Below the pieces are notes generated by a model, which was not told the origin of the DNA, ran no database searches, and saw only the letters and a list, made by a program, of their open reading frames with translations. The position numbers and the translations under genes are program-made. Of a DNA stretch of 50,710 nucleotides, positions 8,777 to 20,156 are shown piece after piece (position 1 is the stretch's first letter; every line of letters starts with the position of its first letter). Source of the stretch: Bacteroides nordii WAL 11050 = JCM 12987 (GTDB taxonomy: Bacteria > Bacteroidota > Bacteroidia > Bacteroidales > Bacteroidaceae); the NCBI GenBank assembly GCA_000613465.1, contig BAJA01000039.1:1-50710 (forward strand). Direction: 5' to 3'.

Positions 8777-10619
8777 TTATTCTACCGTTACCGACTTCGC
8801 CAGATTCCTTGGCTGATCCACATCCATCCCTTTACATACCGCCACATGATAAGCAAGCAATTGTAAAGGCATTGTGGTAATAAGCGGATCAAGACACTCC
8901 AGTGTTTCGGGAAGTTCGATACAATAATCAGCTACTTTGCTGATCACTGTGTCTCCTTCGGTGACAACAGCTATAACTTTTCCCTTACGGGCCTTTATCT
9001 CTTGTATGTTGCTGAGTACTTTTTCATACATTCCATTTTGAGTAGCAATAACTACCACAGGCATTTCGGCATCAATCAAAGCAATAGGGCCATGCTTCAT
9101 CTCTGCTGCCGGATAACCTTCAGCATGAATATATGAGATTTCTTTCAGCTTCAAAGCTCCCTCCAGAGCTACCGGATACGAATACCCGCGACCAAGATAG
9201 ATAAAATTATGCGCATACGTGAATATTTTAGATAATTCTGCGATTTTATCATTCAGTTTCAGGACTTTTTTCATTTTTTCAGGGATGCGGCTCAATTCGT
9301 GTACTACACCAAGGAAATGGGCCTCATCGATGTTTTGCTTCTCCCGCGCCAATGTCAGTGCAAGCATAGTGAGCACCGTAACCTGTCCGGTGAAAGCCTT
9401 GGTAGATGCCACACCTATTTCGGGACCTACATGTATATAAGAACCTGTGTGCGTAGCACGCGGTATAGACGAACCGATAGCATTACAAATGCCGTAGATA
9501 AATGCACCACGCTTTTTGCCAACTCAACGGCAGCCAGTGTATCGGCAGTCTCACCACTCTGAGAGATAGCAATCACAACATCACTTTCGTCAATCACCGG
9601 GTCGCGGTAACGGAATTCGGATGCATATTCCACCTCCACCGGAATGCGGCAGAGACTTTCAATTAAGTGTTTGCCTATCAACCGGCATGCCAGGAGGTTC
9701 CGCAGGCTACAATGACAAAACGCTTTGCTTTCAGAAGTCTCTCCTTATAATCAATGACGGCCGAAAGCACAACATTGTTACTCTCTACATTGATACGCCC
9801 ACGCATACAATCATAGATGCAATCGGGTTGTTCGAATATCTCTTTCAGCATAAAATGCGGATAACCACCCTTTTCCAGTTGCCCTAAGTTTAACTCTACC
9901 TTTGTCACTTCAGGAGTCATCTCCACATTGTTCAGATTCACCACTTTCAGCTCCCTGTCCCGGTGTATCACTGCTATCTCTTCATCTTCCAGATATACTA
10001 CCTTATCAGTATATTCTACAATAGGAGTGGCATCCGAAGCCAAGAAAAACTCATCTTCACCAATGCCCACCACCAACGGACTGCTTTTACGCGCTGCAAT
10101 AATTTCATCGGGATGATCCTTCTCCAATACGGCAATAGCATACGCACCAATCACCTCACGCAATGCCAGTTGTACGGCTGTCAGCAAATCGAGGTTATTA
10201 GTCACTTTCATATATTCTATTAATTGTACGAGTACCTCGGTATCAGTACTGCTTTTGAATGTATAGCCTTTGGCCTGGAGTTTTTCTTTGAGAACGGCGT
10301 AGTTTTCGATGATACCGTTATGGATGAGAGCGAGAGTTTCGGAAGAGGAATAATGAGGATGGGCATTAACTGAACAAGGTTCTCCGTGAGTAGCCCAACG
10401 TGTATGTGCAATACCAATATTACCGGAAATATCTTTCTGTGTGACAAAATTTTCCAGTTCGGAGACTTTTCCTTTCGTCTTATACACATTCAACTGTTGG
10501 TTGTTACTGATTAGTGCTACCCCAGCGCTGTCGTATCCCCGATACTCCAGTCGCTTCAGCCCTTTGACAAGGATGGGGTAGGCTTCTTTTTTACCAATGT
10601 AGCCTACAATTCCACACAT
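8777..10619 (-). CDS. glmS: Glutamine-fructose-6-phosphate aminotransferase (two apparent 1-base deletions)
   Basis: Makes glucosamine-6-phosphate, the entry to peptidoglycan and LPS amino sugars. It starts MCGIVGYIGKKEAYPIL, with Cys2 as the glutaminase nucleophile after Met removal. The N-terminal amidotransferase domain ends near residue 240 and two SIS sugar-isomerase domains follow (VIAISQSGETADTLAA; ALEGALKLKEISYIHAEGYPAAEMKHGPIALI), ending in the usual PRNLAKSVTVE. Frame is lost near 9680 (after CGTSWHAG) and near 9513-9518 (an A-run on the coding strand). Adding one base at each gives 615 codons, the normal length. First gene of the glmS-purF-carA-carB run. I see no glmS ribozyme upstream. 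Confidence 0.94.
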
Positions 10620-10647
10620 ATTATCCTATTTTTATGTTTTCAGGGTA

Positions 10648-10655
10648 CAAAGATA
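10648..10655 (-). promoter_or_regulatory. -7 box of the glmS operon promoter
   Basis: TATCTTTG on the minus strand, 29 bases upstream of the glmS start. The 366-base divergent glmS-gltB gap carries one such box for each direction and is otherwise AT-rich. Confidence 0.6.
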
Positions 10656-10924
10656 TACAATTATAATAACATAAAGATTATTTTTACTATAAATATTTGA
10701 CATAAGCATAGAAAAAAGTTATTTTTACGTCAAAACGTTAATTTTTCTATTATTTTATTCTCAAAAAGAAAGTAGTTTCAAATTTTAATAAAAAGACTTT
10801 CACTACCTTTCACATTAACATAAAAAACCGACATTGAACTACCAATTTATAACTTCAACATGAAGTATATGTAATTTATGTCACAATAAGCACTAATAAA
10901 GATATCAAAATGAAATTAAATCAA

Positions 10925-10932
10925 TACTTTTG
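10925..10932 (+). promoter_or_regulatory. -7 box of the gltB promoter
   Basis: TACTTTTG fits TAnnTTTG and lies 53 bases before the gltB ATG. Confidence 0.6.
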
Positions 10933-10985
10933 CAAAACAAAAAGACAGCATAAATAGGTATTATCATACAATAAAGCTAAACAGA

Positions 10986-13900
10986 ATGAAGAAAAGAGAA
11001 CTTTTTAACAACGAAACAAAAGAACTGCCTTACCAGCGACAGCCTGAACAACAGGGTTTGTATGATGCAGCAAACGAACACGATGCCTGCGGAGTAGGTA
11101 TGCTGGTAAACATTCATGGAGAGAAATCGCACGACATTGTAGAGTCGGCACTCAAAGTACTCGAAAACATGCGTCACCGCGGAGCTGAAGGAGCTGATAA
11201 TAAAACCGGAGATGGTGCAGGTATCATGTTACAGATTCCTCATGAATTCATTTTATTACAAGGTATCCCCGTACCCGAAAAAGGACGTTACGGCACAGGA
11301 CTGATCTTTTTGCCAAAAGAGCCGAAAGACCAGGCAGACATTCTGAGTATTATTATTGAAGAGACTGAAAAGGAAGGACTTACACTCATGCACCTGCGCA
11401 ATGTGCCTACCTGCCCTGAAATTTTAGGAGAAGCCGCACTGGCAGCAGAACCGGACATAAAACAGATTTTTATCACCGGATTTACAGAAACAGAAACGGC
11501 CGACCGTAAATTATATATAATAAGGAAGAAGATTGAAAACAGGATACGCAACTCTTCCATCGCCACAAAGGACGATTTCTATATCGTTTCACTATCAACA
11601 AAAAGCATTATCTACAAAGGTATGCTTTCGTCACTGCAACTACGCAACTACTTCCCGGACCTCACAAACAGTTACTTCACCAGTGGATTAGCATTGGTAC
11701 ATTCACGTTTCAGTACAAACACTTTCCCAACATGGGGACTGGCACAACCTTTCCGCTTACTTGCCCACAATGGTGAAATCAATACGATCCGTGGTAATCG
11801 GGGATGGATGGAAGCACGCGAAAGTGTTCTTTCATCTCCTACCCTGGGAGATATTAAAGAGATACGTCCCATCATTCAGCCAGGGATGAGTGACAGTGCC
11901 TCACTGGATAATGTGCTGGAGTTTCTTGTGATGTCCGGTCTCAGCCTGCCTCATGCCATGGCTATGCTCGTACCGGAATCTTTCAACGAGAAGAATCCAA
12001 TCAGTGAGGAGTTGAAAGCCTTCTACGAATATCATTCCATTCTAATGGAACCATGGGATGGCCCTGCCGCACTACTCTTCAGTGACGGACGCTATGCAGG
12101 AGGAATGCTCGACCGCAATGGGTTACGTCCGGCACGTTATCTTATCACTAAAAACGACATGATGGTAGTAGCCAGCGAAGTAGGTGTGATGGACTTTGAG
12201 CCGGGAGATATCAAAGAAAAAGGACGCCTGCAGCCTGGCAAAATCTTACTGGTAGATACCGAAAAGGGAGAAATATATTATGATGACGAACTGAAACAAC
12301 AATTGGCAAATGCCAAACCCTATCGGAACTGGCTGTCAGCCAACCGCATTGAACTGGATGAGCTGAAAAGTGGACGCAAAGTTCCTCACAGCATAGAGAG
12401 GTACGATTGTATGTTACGCACTTTCGGCTATTCGAAAGAGGATATAGAAAAGATTATCAGCCGATGGCTACCACCGGGGCAGAACCGATTCATTCAATGG
12501 GTAACGACACTCCATTGGCAATACTTTCGGACAAGCCGCAACTGTTATACAACTACTTTCGCCAACAGTTTGCCCAAGTGACCAATCCTCCCATTGACCC
12601 CATCCGGGAAGAACTGGTAATGTCGCTGACTGAATATATCGGAGCAGTAGGGATGAATATTCTAACACCAAGCGAGAGCCATTGTAAAATGGTACGCCTG
12701 AACCACCCTATCTTGAATAATACTCAACTGGATATTCTGTGCAACATTCGTTACAAAGGTTTCAACACAATAAAACTGCCCATGCTTTTTGAAATATCAC
12801 GTGGTAAGGCGGGGTTGCAGGAAGCTTGAACAATCTATGCAAGCAAGCGGAAGAGTCAGTGGCAGACGGAGTAAACTACATTGTACTGACGGACCGTGAC
12901 GTAAATGCTACACATGCAGCCATCCCCTCGTTATTGGCTGTAAGTGCAGTGCACCATCACCTTATAGCGGTAGGAAAACGTGTGCAGACAGCCTCATTGT
13001 AGAGAGCGGTGAAATACGCGAAGTGATGCATGCTGCTCTGTTACTTGGTTTCGGAGCAAGTGCACTGAATCCCTATATGGCATTTGCCGTCCTCGACAAA
13101 CTGGTGGCGGAAAAAGAGATTCAACTGGACTATGCCACAGCAGAGAAGAATTATATCAAAGCCATCTGCAAGGGATTGTTCAAAGTAATGAGTAAAATGG
13201 GTATCAGTACCATCCGTTCTTATCGGGGAGCCAAAATATTTGAAGCCATAGGTCTGAGTGAAGAGTTAAGCAACGCCTACTTTGGCGGGTTAAGTTCACG
13301 TATCGGCGGTATCCGTCTGGAAGAAATAGCACAGGATGCTATTGCAGTTGAAAGTGAAAAGTTGAAAGCTGAAAGTTCTATGCAGCATAGCGGTACAGCC
13401 GGCTCTCAACCCTCAACTGGCAACTCTCAACTAAAGAATCGTGGCATCTATACTTTCCGCAAAGATGGAGAAAGACATGCGTGGAACCCGGAAACGATCA
13501 GTACCCTGCAATTGGCAACACGCCTGGGCAGCTATAAAAAATTCAAAGAGTTTACCACCATGGTGGACGAAAAAGAAGCTCCCATCTTCCTTCGTGACTT
13601 CCTTTCGTTCAAACGTAACCCGATCAGTATAGACCGTGTTGAACCAGTAGAAAACATACTGCGGCGATTCGTAACGGGTGCTATGAGTTATGGCTCTATC
13701 AGCCGCGAAGCACACGAAGCCATGGCTATAGCCATGAACAAAATACACGGACGAAGCAACACAGGCGAAGGCGGGGAAGATGCCGAACGTTTCACTCCCC
13801 GTCCGGATGGAACCAACCTGCGTAGTGCTATTAAACAGGTTGCTTCAGGACGCTTTGGTGTAACTGCCGAATATCTTGTTAATGCAGATGAGATACAAAT

Positions 13901-15568
13901 AAAGATAGCTCAGGGAGCTAAACCGGGCGAAGGAGGTCAATTGCCGGGTTACAAGGTAGATCAGGTGATTGCCAAAACGCGCCACTCCATACCGGGCATC
14001 TCACTAATCTCTCCCCCACCTCACCATGACATCTACTCCATCGAGGATCTGGCACAGCTTATCTTCGACTTGAAGAATGTAAACCCGAAAGCCAAAATCA
14101 GCGTAAAACTGGTAGCCGAAAGCGGAGTAGGAACCATCGCTGCCGGGGTAGCAAAGGCAAAGGCTGACCTGATTGTAATCTCTGGTGCAGAAGGAGGTAC
14201 AGGAGCTTCACCTGCTTCATCTATCCGTTATGCAGGTATCTCTCCGGAACTGGGACTAAGCGAAACGCAACAGACACTGGTGCTGAACGGGCTTCGCGGA
14301 CAGGTTATGCTGCAAGTGGACGGACAACTGAAAACCGGACGTGACATTATTCTAATGGCTATGTTAGGTGCAGAGGAGTTTGGTTTTGCAACTTCCGCAC
14401 TGATTGTACTGGCTGCGTGATGATGCGCAAATGCCATATGAATACCTGTCCCGTCGGAGTTGCTACACAAAATGAAGAGTTACGCAAACGCTTCCACGGA
14501 CGAAGCGAATATCTGGTCAACTTCTTCACATTCCTGGCACAAGAGGTACGAGAGTATCTGGCAGAAATTGGTGTGGAAAGACTCGATGATATCATTGGAC
14601 GCACCGACCTCATTGAACGCAAACCGGATAACGGAAACGAAAAGCACCGTCTCATTGATTTCAGCAAACTGCTCACACGCATAGAGAGCAGTGCAGCCAT
14701 CCATCACGTCAGTGATCAGGATCATGGTATCTCTGCCGTAAAAGACGTAACAATCTTAAGTGCTGCCAAAGAGGCTATCGAACATCAAAAAGAGGTGTCA
14801 TTGGAGTATACCATTGCCAATACGGATCGCGCGGTGGGCGCTATGCTTTCGGGGGCCATTGCTTCACGGTATGGCGCAAAAGGATTACCGGAACATACAC
14901 TGAACATTAAATTTAAAGGTTCTGCCGGACAATCTTTCGGCGCATTCCTTACACCAGGAGTTAGTTTTAAACTGGAAGGCGAAGCAAATGATTACCTTGG
15001 CAAAGGATTGAGTGGCGGACGTATCGCTGTGCTTCCGCCCGTACGAAGTAACTTTGAGGCAGAGAAGAATACAATTGCCGGGAACACCTTATTATATGGA
15101 GCTACCAGCGGAGAGGTTTATATCAATGGCCGCGTGGGAGAACGCTTTGCTGTCCGCAACTCGGGTGCCATAGCCGTAGTAGAAGGCGTAGGCGATCATT
15201 GCTGCGAATATATGACAGGCGGACGTGTGGTAGTTTTAGGACAAACGGGCCGGAACTTTGCTGCCGGAATGAGTGGCGGTGTGGCTTATGTGTGGAACAA
15301 AGAGGGTAACTTTGACTACTTCTGTAACATGGAAATGGTAGAACTATCTCTTATCGAAGAAGCAAGCTACCGCAAAGAATTACACGAACTCATCCGCCAG
15401 CACTACCTCTACACCGGCAGTAAATTAGCCCGTATCATGCTCGACGATTGGAACCGCTATGCAGACGAATTCATCCAGGTGGTACCTATCGAATACAAAA
15501 AGGTTTTGCAGGAGGAACAAATGCGAAAGCTACAACAGAAAATTGCGGATATGCAAAGAGACTATTAA
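10986..15568 (+). CDS. gltB: Glutamate synthase large subunit (four apparent 1-base deletions)
   Basis: Converts glutamine and 2-oxoglutarate to two glutamates. A 34-residue propeptide precedes the class II nucleophile in NEHDACGVGM (Cys35). Then follow the central domain, the FMN-binding synthase domain (GEGGEDAERF, GGQLPGYKVD, SGAEGGTGASPASSI), the 3Fe-4S site and the GXGXG beta-helix (GSAGQSFGAFL, GDHCCEYMTGGRVVVLG). Frame breaks near 12458, 12825, 12993 and 14412. Four restored bases give exactly 1529 codons, and the last restores the GCVMMRKCHMNTC cluster motif. Residues about 789-818 are an in-frame inverted-repeat insert (13347-13436). It is followed by gltD after a family A repeat. 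Confidence 0.94.
13347..13436 (+). repeat. In-frame inverted-repeat element inside gltB
   Basis: A left arm of GTTGAAAGTGAAAAGTTG units, a core beginning CTATGCAGCATAGC and ending GGTACAGCC (13377-13403), and a right arm of CTCAACTGGCAACTCTC units. It is translated as VESEKLKAESS... and ...SQPSTGNSQLK. The core resembles those of the intergenic family A elements, although the arm units differ. Confidence 0.75.
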
Positions 15569-15686
15569 ATAGTGATAAGTGGGTTAGTGAGTAGTGATTA
15601 GTACCATGCGGTATAATAGCGCAGCCACTTATCACTAATCACTTACCACTAATCACTTATCGCTTATCACTAATCACTAATTCATT
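15569..15686. repeat. Family A inverted-repeat element (gltB-gltD gap)
   Basis: A left arm of AGTGATAAGTGGGTTAGTG units, a core beginning CCATGCGG and ending GCGCAGCC (15604-15626), and a right arm of CACTTATCACTAATC units. It begins at the gltB stop codon and fills nearly all of the gap. Confidence 0.8.
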
Positions 15687-15692
15687 ATCATC

Positions 15693-17026
15693 ATGGGAGA
15701 TCCTAAAGCATTTTTAACCATACGCCGTCAGGAGGCCGGATATCGCCCCGTATATGAACGTATCACTGACTATAGTGAAGTAGAACAAACCCTTAACACC
15801 CACGACCGTAAGCTACAAGCATCACGCTGTATGGACTGTGGTGTACCCTTCTGCCACTGGGCATGCCCGTTGGGTAACAAACAACCTGAGTGGCAAGACG
15901 CCTCTACAAAGGAAAGTGGAAAGAAGCTTATGAAATACTGGCTGCCACGTGTGACTTTCCGGAGTTTACAGGGCGTATCTGTCCGGCACTTTGTGAGAAA
16001 AGTTGTGTATTGAAACTGTCTTGTGATGAACCTGTGACTATCCGGGAGAACGAGGCAGCTATCATAGAAGCTGCTTTCCGGGAGGGATATGTCATACCGG
16101 TAATGCCACAACGCAATGGAAAACAGGTAGCTGTGATTGGTGCAGGCCCTGCCGGACTGGCAGCAGCCAACCAACTAAACCGGAAAGGATACACCGTCAC
16201 TCTGTTCGACAAGGCAGAGGCTCCGGGAGGACTGCTACGTTTCGGTATCCCCAACTTCAAACTGAACAAAAATATCATAGACCGCCGTATCCAACTACTT
16301 AAAGCAGAGGGTATCCGTTTTGAAATGAATACAACCATAGATCCCACCCATCTGCCGGAAGGGTTCGACGCATATTGCATCTGTACCGGAGCAGAGACGC
16401 CACGAGATCTTCTTATCCCGGGGCGTGAATTAAAAGGTATACATTTCGCCTTGGAAATGCTTTCGCAACAGAACCGGATTGTGGAAGGACAAACCTTCTC
16501 TAAAGATAAACTGGTAAGTGCTAAAGGAAAAAAAGTACTTGTTATCGGTGGTGGCGATACCGGATCGGACTGTATCGGAACCAGTATACGTCAGGGAGCT
16601 ATTAGCGTAACACAGATAGAGATCATGCCACAGCCACCCGTTGGGCACAATGACGCTACTCCATGGCCGCAATGGCCCGTAGTACTCAAAACGACTTCTT
16701 CACACGAAGAAGGTTGTACCCGCCGTTGGTCGCTCACTTCCAACCAATTCATTGGTAAAAATGGCAAAGTAACCGGCGTAGAAGTTGAACAAGTGGAGTG
16801 GACACCTTCTACTGATGGAGGACGCCCCACGATGGTACCAACCGGAAAGAAAGAGATTATCGAAGCCGATATAGTATTGCTTGCAATGGGATTCCTCAAA
16901 CCGGAACAGCCAGAATTCCCCAAGAATGTATTCATCGCCGGTGATGCAGCAACCGGAGCGAGCCTTGTTGTACGTGCCATGGCGGGAGGACGAAAAATTG
17001 CTGCTGAGATAGATAAAACGATCTGA
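15693..17026 (+). CDS. gltD: Glutamate synthase small subunit (one apparent 1-base deletion)
   Basis: The FAD/NAD(P)H-dependent partner of GltB that feeds electrons to it. The N-terminal region carries the iron-sulfur cysteines (MDCGVPFCHWACPLGN; RICPALCEKSCVL). Two Rossmann nucleotide sites follow: AVIGAGPAGLAAANQL for FAD and VLVIGGGDTGSDCIG for NAD(P)H. It ends with the FAD motif VFIAGDAATGASLVVRAMAGG. Frame is lost near 15901, inside ALYKGKWKEAYEILAATCDF; restoring one base gives 445 codons. It lies between gltB and asnB on the same strand, with repeat elements on both sides, so cotranscription is likely. Confidence 0.93.
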
Positions 17027-17175
17027 TTTACGATTGGACTATTTACGATTTACGATTGAAGTTACTACAAGTAATCGTAAATCATCAATCGTAAATCAAA
17101 GTAACATCAATCGTAAATTGTCCAATCGTAAATCAAAGTAATTTCAATCGTAAATCGTAAAATCGTAAATCAAAA
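17027..17175. repeat. Family B inverted-repeat element (gltD-asnB gap), expanded
   Basis: A left arm of GATTTACGATTGGAC units, a shortened core (GAAGTTACT near 17068), and a right side in which a CAATCGTAAATC...AAAGTAA unit is repeated about three times in tandem. It fills the entire gap and looks like an array expanded by slippage. Confidence 0.8.
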
Positions 17176-17177
17176 TT

Positions 17178-18842
17178 ATGTGTGGAATAGTAGGTATATT
17201 CAAGATTAAGAGCCAATCAGAAGAGTTGCGGAACAAAGCGTTACGCATGGCACAAAAAATCCGTCATCGTGGTCCGGATTGGAGTGGTATTTACACCGGA
17301 GGCAGTGCGATCCTTGCACACGAACGCCTTTCCATTGTAGATCCGCAAAGTGGAGGACAGCCCCTTTACTCTCCCAACCGTAAACAAATTCTTGCCGTTA
17401 ACGGCGAAATCTATAATCACCGTGAAATACGTACCCGGTATGCCGGACGCTATGAATTCCGGACAGGTAGTGACTGCGAAGTCATTCTGGCACTTTACCA
17501 GGACAAAGGTATTCATTTCCTCGAAGAGTTGAACGGCATCTTCGCTTTTGCTCTTTACGATGAAGAACGGGATGAATTCCTTATCGCCCGTGACCCTATT
17601 GGCGTAATACCTCTTTATATAGGACATGATGCAGATGGAACAATCTACGTAGCCAGTGAACTGAAAGCTCTTGAAGGTTTCTGTGACGAATACGAACCAT
17701 TCCTTCCCGGCCATTATTTTTATAGTAAAGAGGGAAAAATGAAACAATGGTACACCCGCGACTGGACAGACTATGAAGCAGTAAAAAACAACCCTGCCTC
17801 TGTAACCGACTTACACGATGCACTTGAAGAAGCCGTACACCGCCAATTGATGAGTGACGTGCCTTATGGTGTACTACTGAGCGGAGGGTTGGATTCTTCA
17901 GTGATCTCAGCCATAGCCAAGAAATATGCTGCCAAACGTATCGAAACCGATGGAGCCAGTGATGCTTGGTGGCCACAGCTCCACTCCTTTGCAATCGGTC
18001 TGAAAGGAGCCCCCGATCTTATCAAAGCCCGCGAAGTTGCCGAATATATCGGAACCGTACATCACGAAATAAATTATACCATTCAGGAAGGTCTCGATGC
18101 ACTTCGTGATGTTATCTACTTTATCGAAACATACGACGTTACCACCGTTCGCGCCTCTACCCCAATGTATCTGCTGGGACGCGTTATCAAATCAATGGGA
18201 ATCAAAATGGTACTTAGTGGTGAAGGAGCAGATGAGATATTCGGCGGTTATCTCTACTTCCACAAAGCACCCGACGCCCGTGCCTTTCATGATGAAACCG
18301 TTCGTAAACTCTCCAAACTGTATCTTTATGATTGCCTGCGGGCCAACAAAAGTTTGTCGGCCTGGGGAGTAGAAGGACGCGTTCCATTCCTCGATAAAGA
18401 GTTTCTGGATGTTGCCATGCGCCTCAACCCGAAAGCTAAAATGGCTCCGGGTAAAGTGATAGAAAAGAAAATTGTGCGTGAAGCCTTTGCAGATATGTTG
18501 CCCGAAAGTGTAGCATGGAGACAAAAAGAACAATTCAGTGACGGAGTAGGCTACAGTTGGATTGATACATTGAAAGCAATCACTGCCACCGCTATAAGTG
18601 ATGAACAAATGGCAAAGGCGGCAGACCGTTTCCCGGTCAACACACCGCAGAATAAAGAAGAATATTATTACCGAAGCATCTTCGAAGAACACTTCCCCAG
18701 TGCATCGGCGGCAAGATGTGTACCAAGTGTACCAAGCGTAGCTTGCTCCACAGCAGAAGCATTGGCATGGGACGCTTCCTTCCAGGGCAAGAATGAACCA
18801 AGCGGACGAGCCGTAAAAGATGTGCACGAAGAAGCTTACTAA
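17178..18842 (+). CDS. asnB: Asparagine synthetase (glutamine-hydrolysing)
   Basis: Makes asparagine from aspartate, ATP and glutamine. Cys2 (MCGIVGIFKI) is the class II glutaminase nucleophile; LAHERLSIVDPQSGGQPL and VNGEIYNHREIR are conserved in that domain. The synthetase domain has the ATP pyrophosphatase loop VLLSGGLDSSVIS and the LSGEGADEIFGGY motif. Its 554 residues match the AsnB length, and the C-terminus (WDASFQGKNEPSGRAVKDVH) is typical. It ends the gltB-gltD-asnB run, so glutamate and asparagine synthesis are probably coexpressed. No frameshift. Confidence 0.95.
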   Translation: MCGIVGIFKIKSQSEELRNKALRMAQKIRHRGPDWSGIYTGGSAILAHERLSIVDPQSGGQPLYSPNRKQILAVNGEIYNHREIRTRYAGRYEFRTGSDCEVILALYQDKGIHFLEELNGIFAFALYDEERDEFLIARDPIGVIPLYIGHDADGTIYVASELKALEGFCDEYEPFLPGHYFYSKEGKMKQWYTRDWTDYEAVKNNPASVTDLHDALEEAVHRQLMSDVPYGVLLSGGLDSSVISAIAKKYAAKRIETDGASDAWWPQLHSFAIGLKGAPDLIKAREVAEYIGTVHHEINYTIQEGLDALRDVIYFIETYDVTTVRASTPMYLLGRVIKSMGIKMVLSGEGADEIFGGYLYFHKAPDARAFHDETVRKLSKLYLYDCLRANKSLSAWGVEGRVPFLDKEFLDVAMRLNPKAKMAPGKVIEKKIVREAFADMLPESVAWRQKEQFSDGVGYSWIDTLKAITATAISDEQMAKAADRFPVNTPQNKEEYYYRSIFEEHFPSASAARCVPSVPSVACSTAEALAWDASFQGKNEPSGRAVKDVHEEAY

Positions 18843-19244
18843 CTATTAATGTGAATCAATAGTTGGATATTCAGTTCAAAGTTGTTCAGAAGTGAACTGA
18901 ACTCACCACAGAGTTTCACAGAGTACTATTTATCTGATGAAACGCAGATTAGCACAAATAAACTATCGCACGGCGTACCTTTCCATGCGGAATAGGTTTT
19001 CAACTGCTGATTCGGATTAACAAGTAAAAAACATTGATTTTTCACTCTGTGTGCAGTGTATACTTTCACTACATGGAGACTACGCCTTGCCTGCATGCAG
19101 CCAAGGCGTAGTCTGTACACCCCCTCTCAAATACCTCAGGAGCATTGTAATATTCCTGTAACTCCATTCTCCCTATCAGTCCATTTATATCACTCTTTTC
19201 ACACAAATTCGCAATCCATAACTTGCAATTCATAATATCTTCTT
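18843..19244. other. Intergenic region with decayed repeat and a 36-base palindrome
   Basis: 18900-18958 contains a degraded copy of the family E sequence (CACAGAGTTTCACAGAGT, then GAAACGCAGATTAGC). 19078-19113 is a near-perfect palindrome with arms beginning GACTACGCCTTG and one mismatch in 18 pairs. It lacks a T-run and is more like a mobile palindromic element than a terminator. I see no gene. Confidence 0.6.
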
Positions 19245-19252
19245 TACCTTTG
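19245..19252 (+). promoter_or_regulatory. -7 box upstream of the glycerophosphodiesterase
   Basis: TACCTTTG, with a TTG at 19223-19225 at the -33 spacing; the gene starts 33 bases further on. Confidence 0.6.
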
Positions 19253-19284
19253 TCTCACTCTACTAACTCACAGAATTATATAGT

Positions 19285-20046
19285 ATGAAAATAAAGAAAA
19301 TCCTTCTTACCTCCGCCCTGATTCTCTCAACTTACAGTGCAATAGCTCAAACCCAGGTTATCGCCCATCGTGGTTACTGGAAAACAGATGGTTCGGCACA
19401 AAACAGTATCGCTGCCCTCCTGAAGGCTGATTCTATCGGTTGCTACGGTTCCGAATTTGATGTGTGGCTCACAGCTGATGATAAATTAGTGGTGAATCAT
19501 GATCCTATTTTCAAACTAAAAAGCATGGAACGTTCCACGGCTGCAACACTCACCTCACTCAAACTGGACAATGGTGAACAGCTCCCCACACTGGAACAAT
19601 ATCTCAAAGCTGCCAAGAAAACCAAAACACAGCTCATCCTCGAACTAAAAGCGCATAGCAGACCCGAACGCGAAACGCTGGCTGTTGAAAAAATAGTAAA
19701 TATGGTCAAGAAGTTAGGATTGGAAAAGAGAATGGAGTACATTACCTTTTCATTGCATGCCACCAAAGAGTTTATCCGGTTGGCACCTGCCGGTACGCCT
19801 GTATTCTACCTGGATGGAAAATTAACCCCGAAAGAATTAAAAGAAATGGGATGTGCCGGACCGGATTATCACCTGAGTGTTTTCCAGAGACATCCCGAAT
19901 GGATCAAAGAATGTCATGACCTGGGACTGAAAGCTAATGCCTGGACGGTAAACAAACCCAAAGATATGAAATGGCTCATCGAAAAGAATATAGATTTCAT
20001 TACTACGAACGAGCCGATTCTATTGCAGGAGAAGGTGAGAAATTAG
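19285..20046 (+). CDS. Glycerophosphodiester phosphodiesterase family protein, exported
   Basis: A 253-residue GDPD TIM-barrel enzyme, expected to release glycerol-3-phosphate from glycerophosphodiesters. A signal peptide (MKIKKILLTSALILSTYSAIAQ) predicts export to the periplasm. The metal and catalytic motifs are visible: VIAHRGYW near the start of the mature protein, GSEFDVWLTADDKLVVNHDP (Glu, Asp and His), and LILELK. The C-terminal AWTVNKPKDMKWLIEKNIDFITTNEP is the usual GDPD ending. Likely monocistronic with its own promoter. Its stop codon lies at the edge of a family A repeat. Its substrate cannot be told from the sequence. Confidence 0.88.
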   Translation: MKIKKILLTSALILSTYSAIAQTQVIAHRGYWKTDGSAQNSIAALLKADSIGCYGSEFDVWLTADDKLVVNHDPIFKLKSMERSTAATLTSLKLDNGEQLPTLEQYLKAAKKTKTQLILELKAHSRPERETLAVEKIVNMVKKLGLEKRMEYITFSLHATKEFIRLAPAGTPVFYLDGKLTPKELKEMGCAGPDYHLSVFQRHPEWIKECHDLGLKANAWTVNKPKDMKWLIEKNIDFITTNEPILLQEKVRN

Positions 20047-20156
20047 TGATTAGCGATTAGTGATTAGTGATTAGTGGGCTGCGCTATTATTTGCACTAAT
20101 CATTCCTTCACTAATCGCTAATCACTCCTTCGCTAATCACTAATTTCTCCTATTTC
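20043..20156. repeat. Family A inverted-repeat element between convergent genes
   Basis: Arms of TTAGTGATTAGCGATTAG units and CACTAATCGCTAATCAC units flank a core at 20076-20095 that reads GGGCTGCGCTATTAT, the reverse complement of the core at 15604-15626. The GDPD stop codon is the first triplet of the arm. Confidence 0.8.

Noticed and set aside
10620..10924. A glmS ribozyme or other riboswitch before glmS
   Set aside because: The leader after the minus-strand promoter is only about 20-25 bases long and shows no structured element.
10986..15568. gltB as a pseudogene or as programmed frameshifting
   Set aside because: Four separate single-base losses, each restoring conserved motifs and exact length, with no slippery site or stimulatory structure, fit sequence error better.
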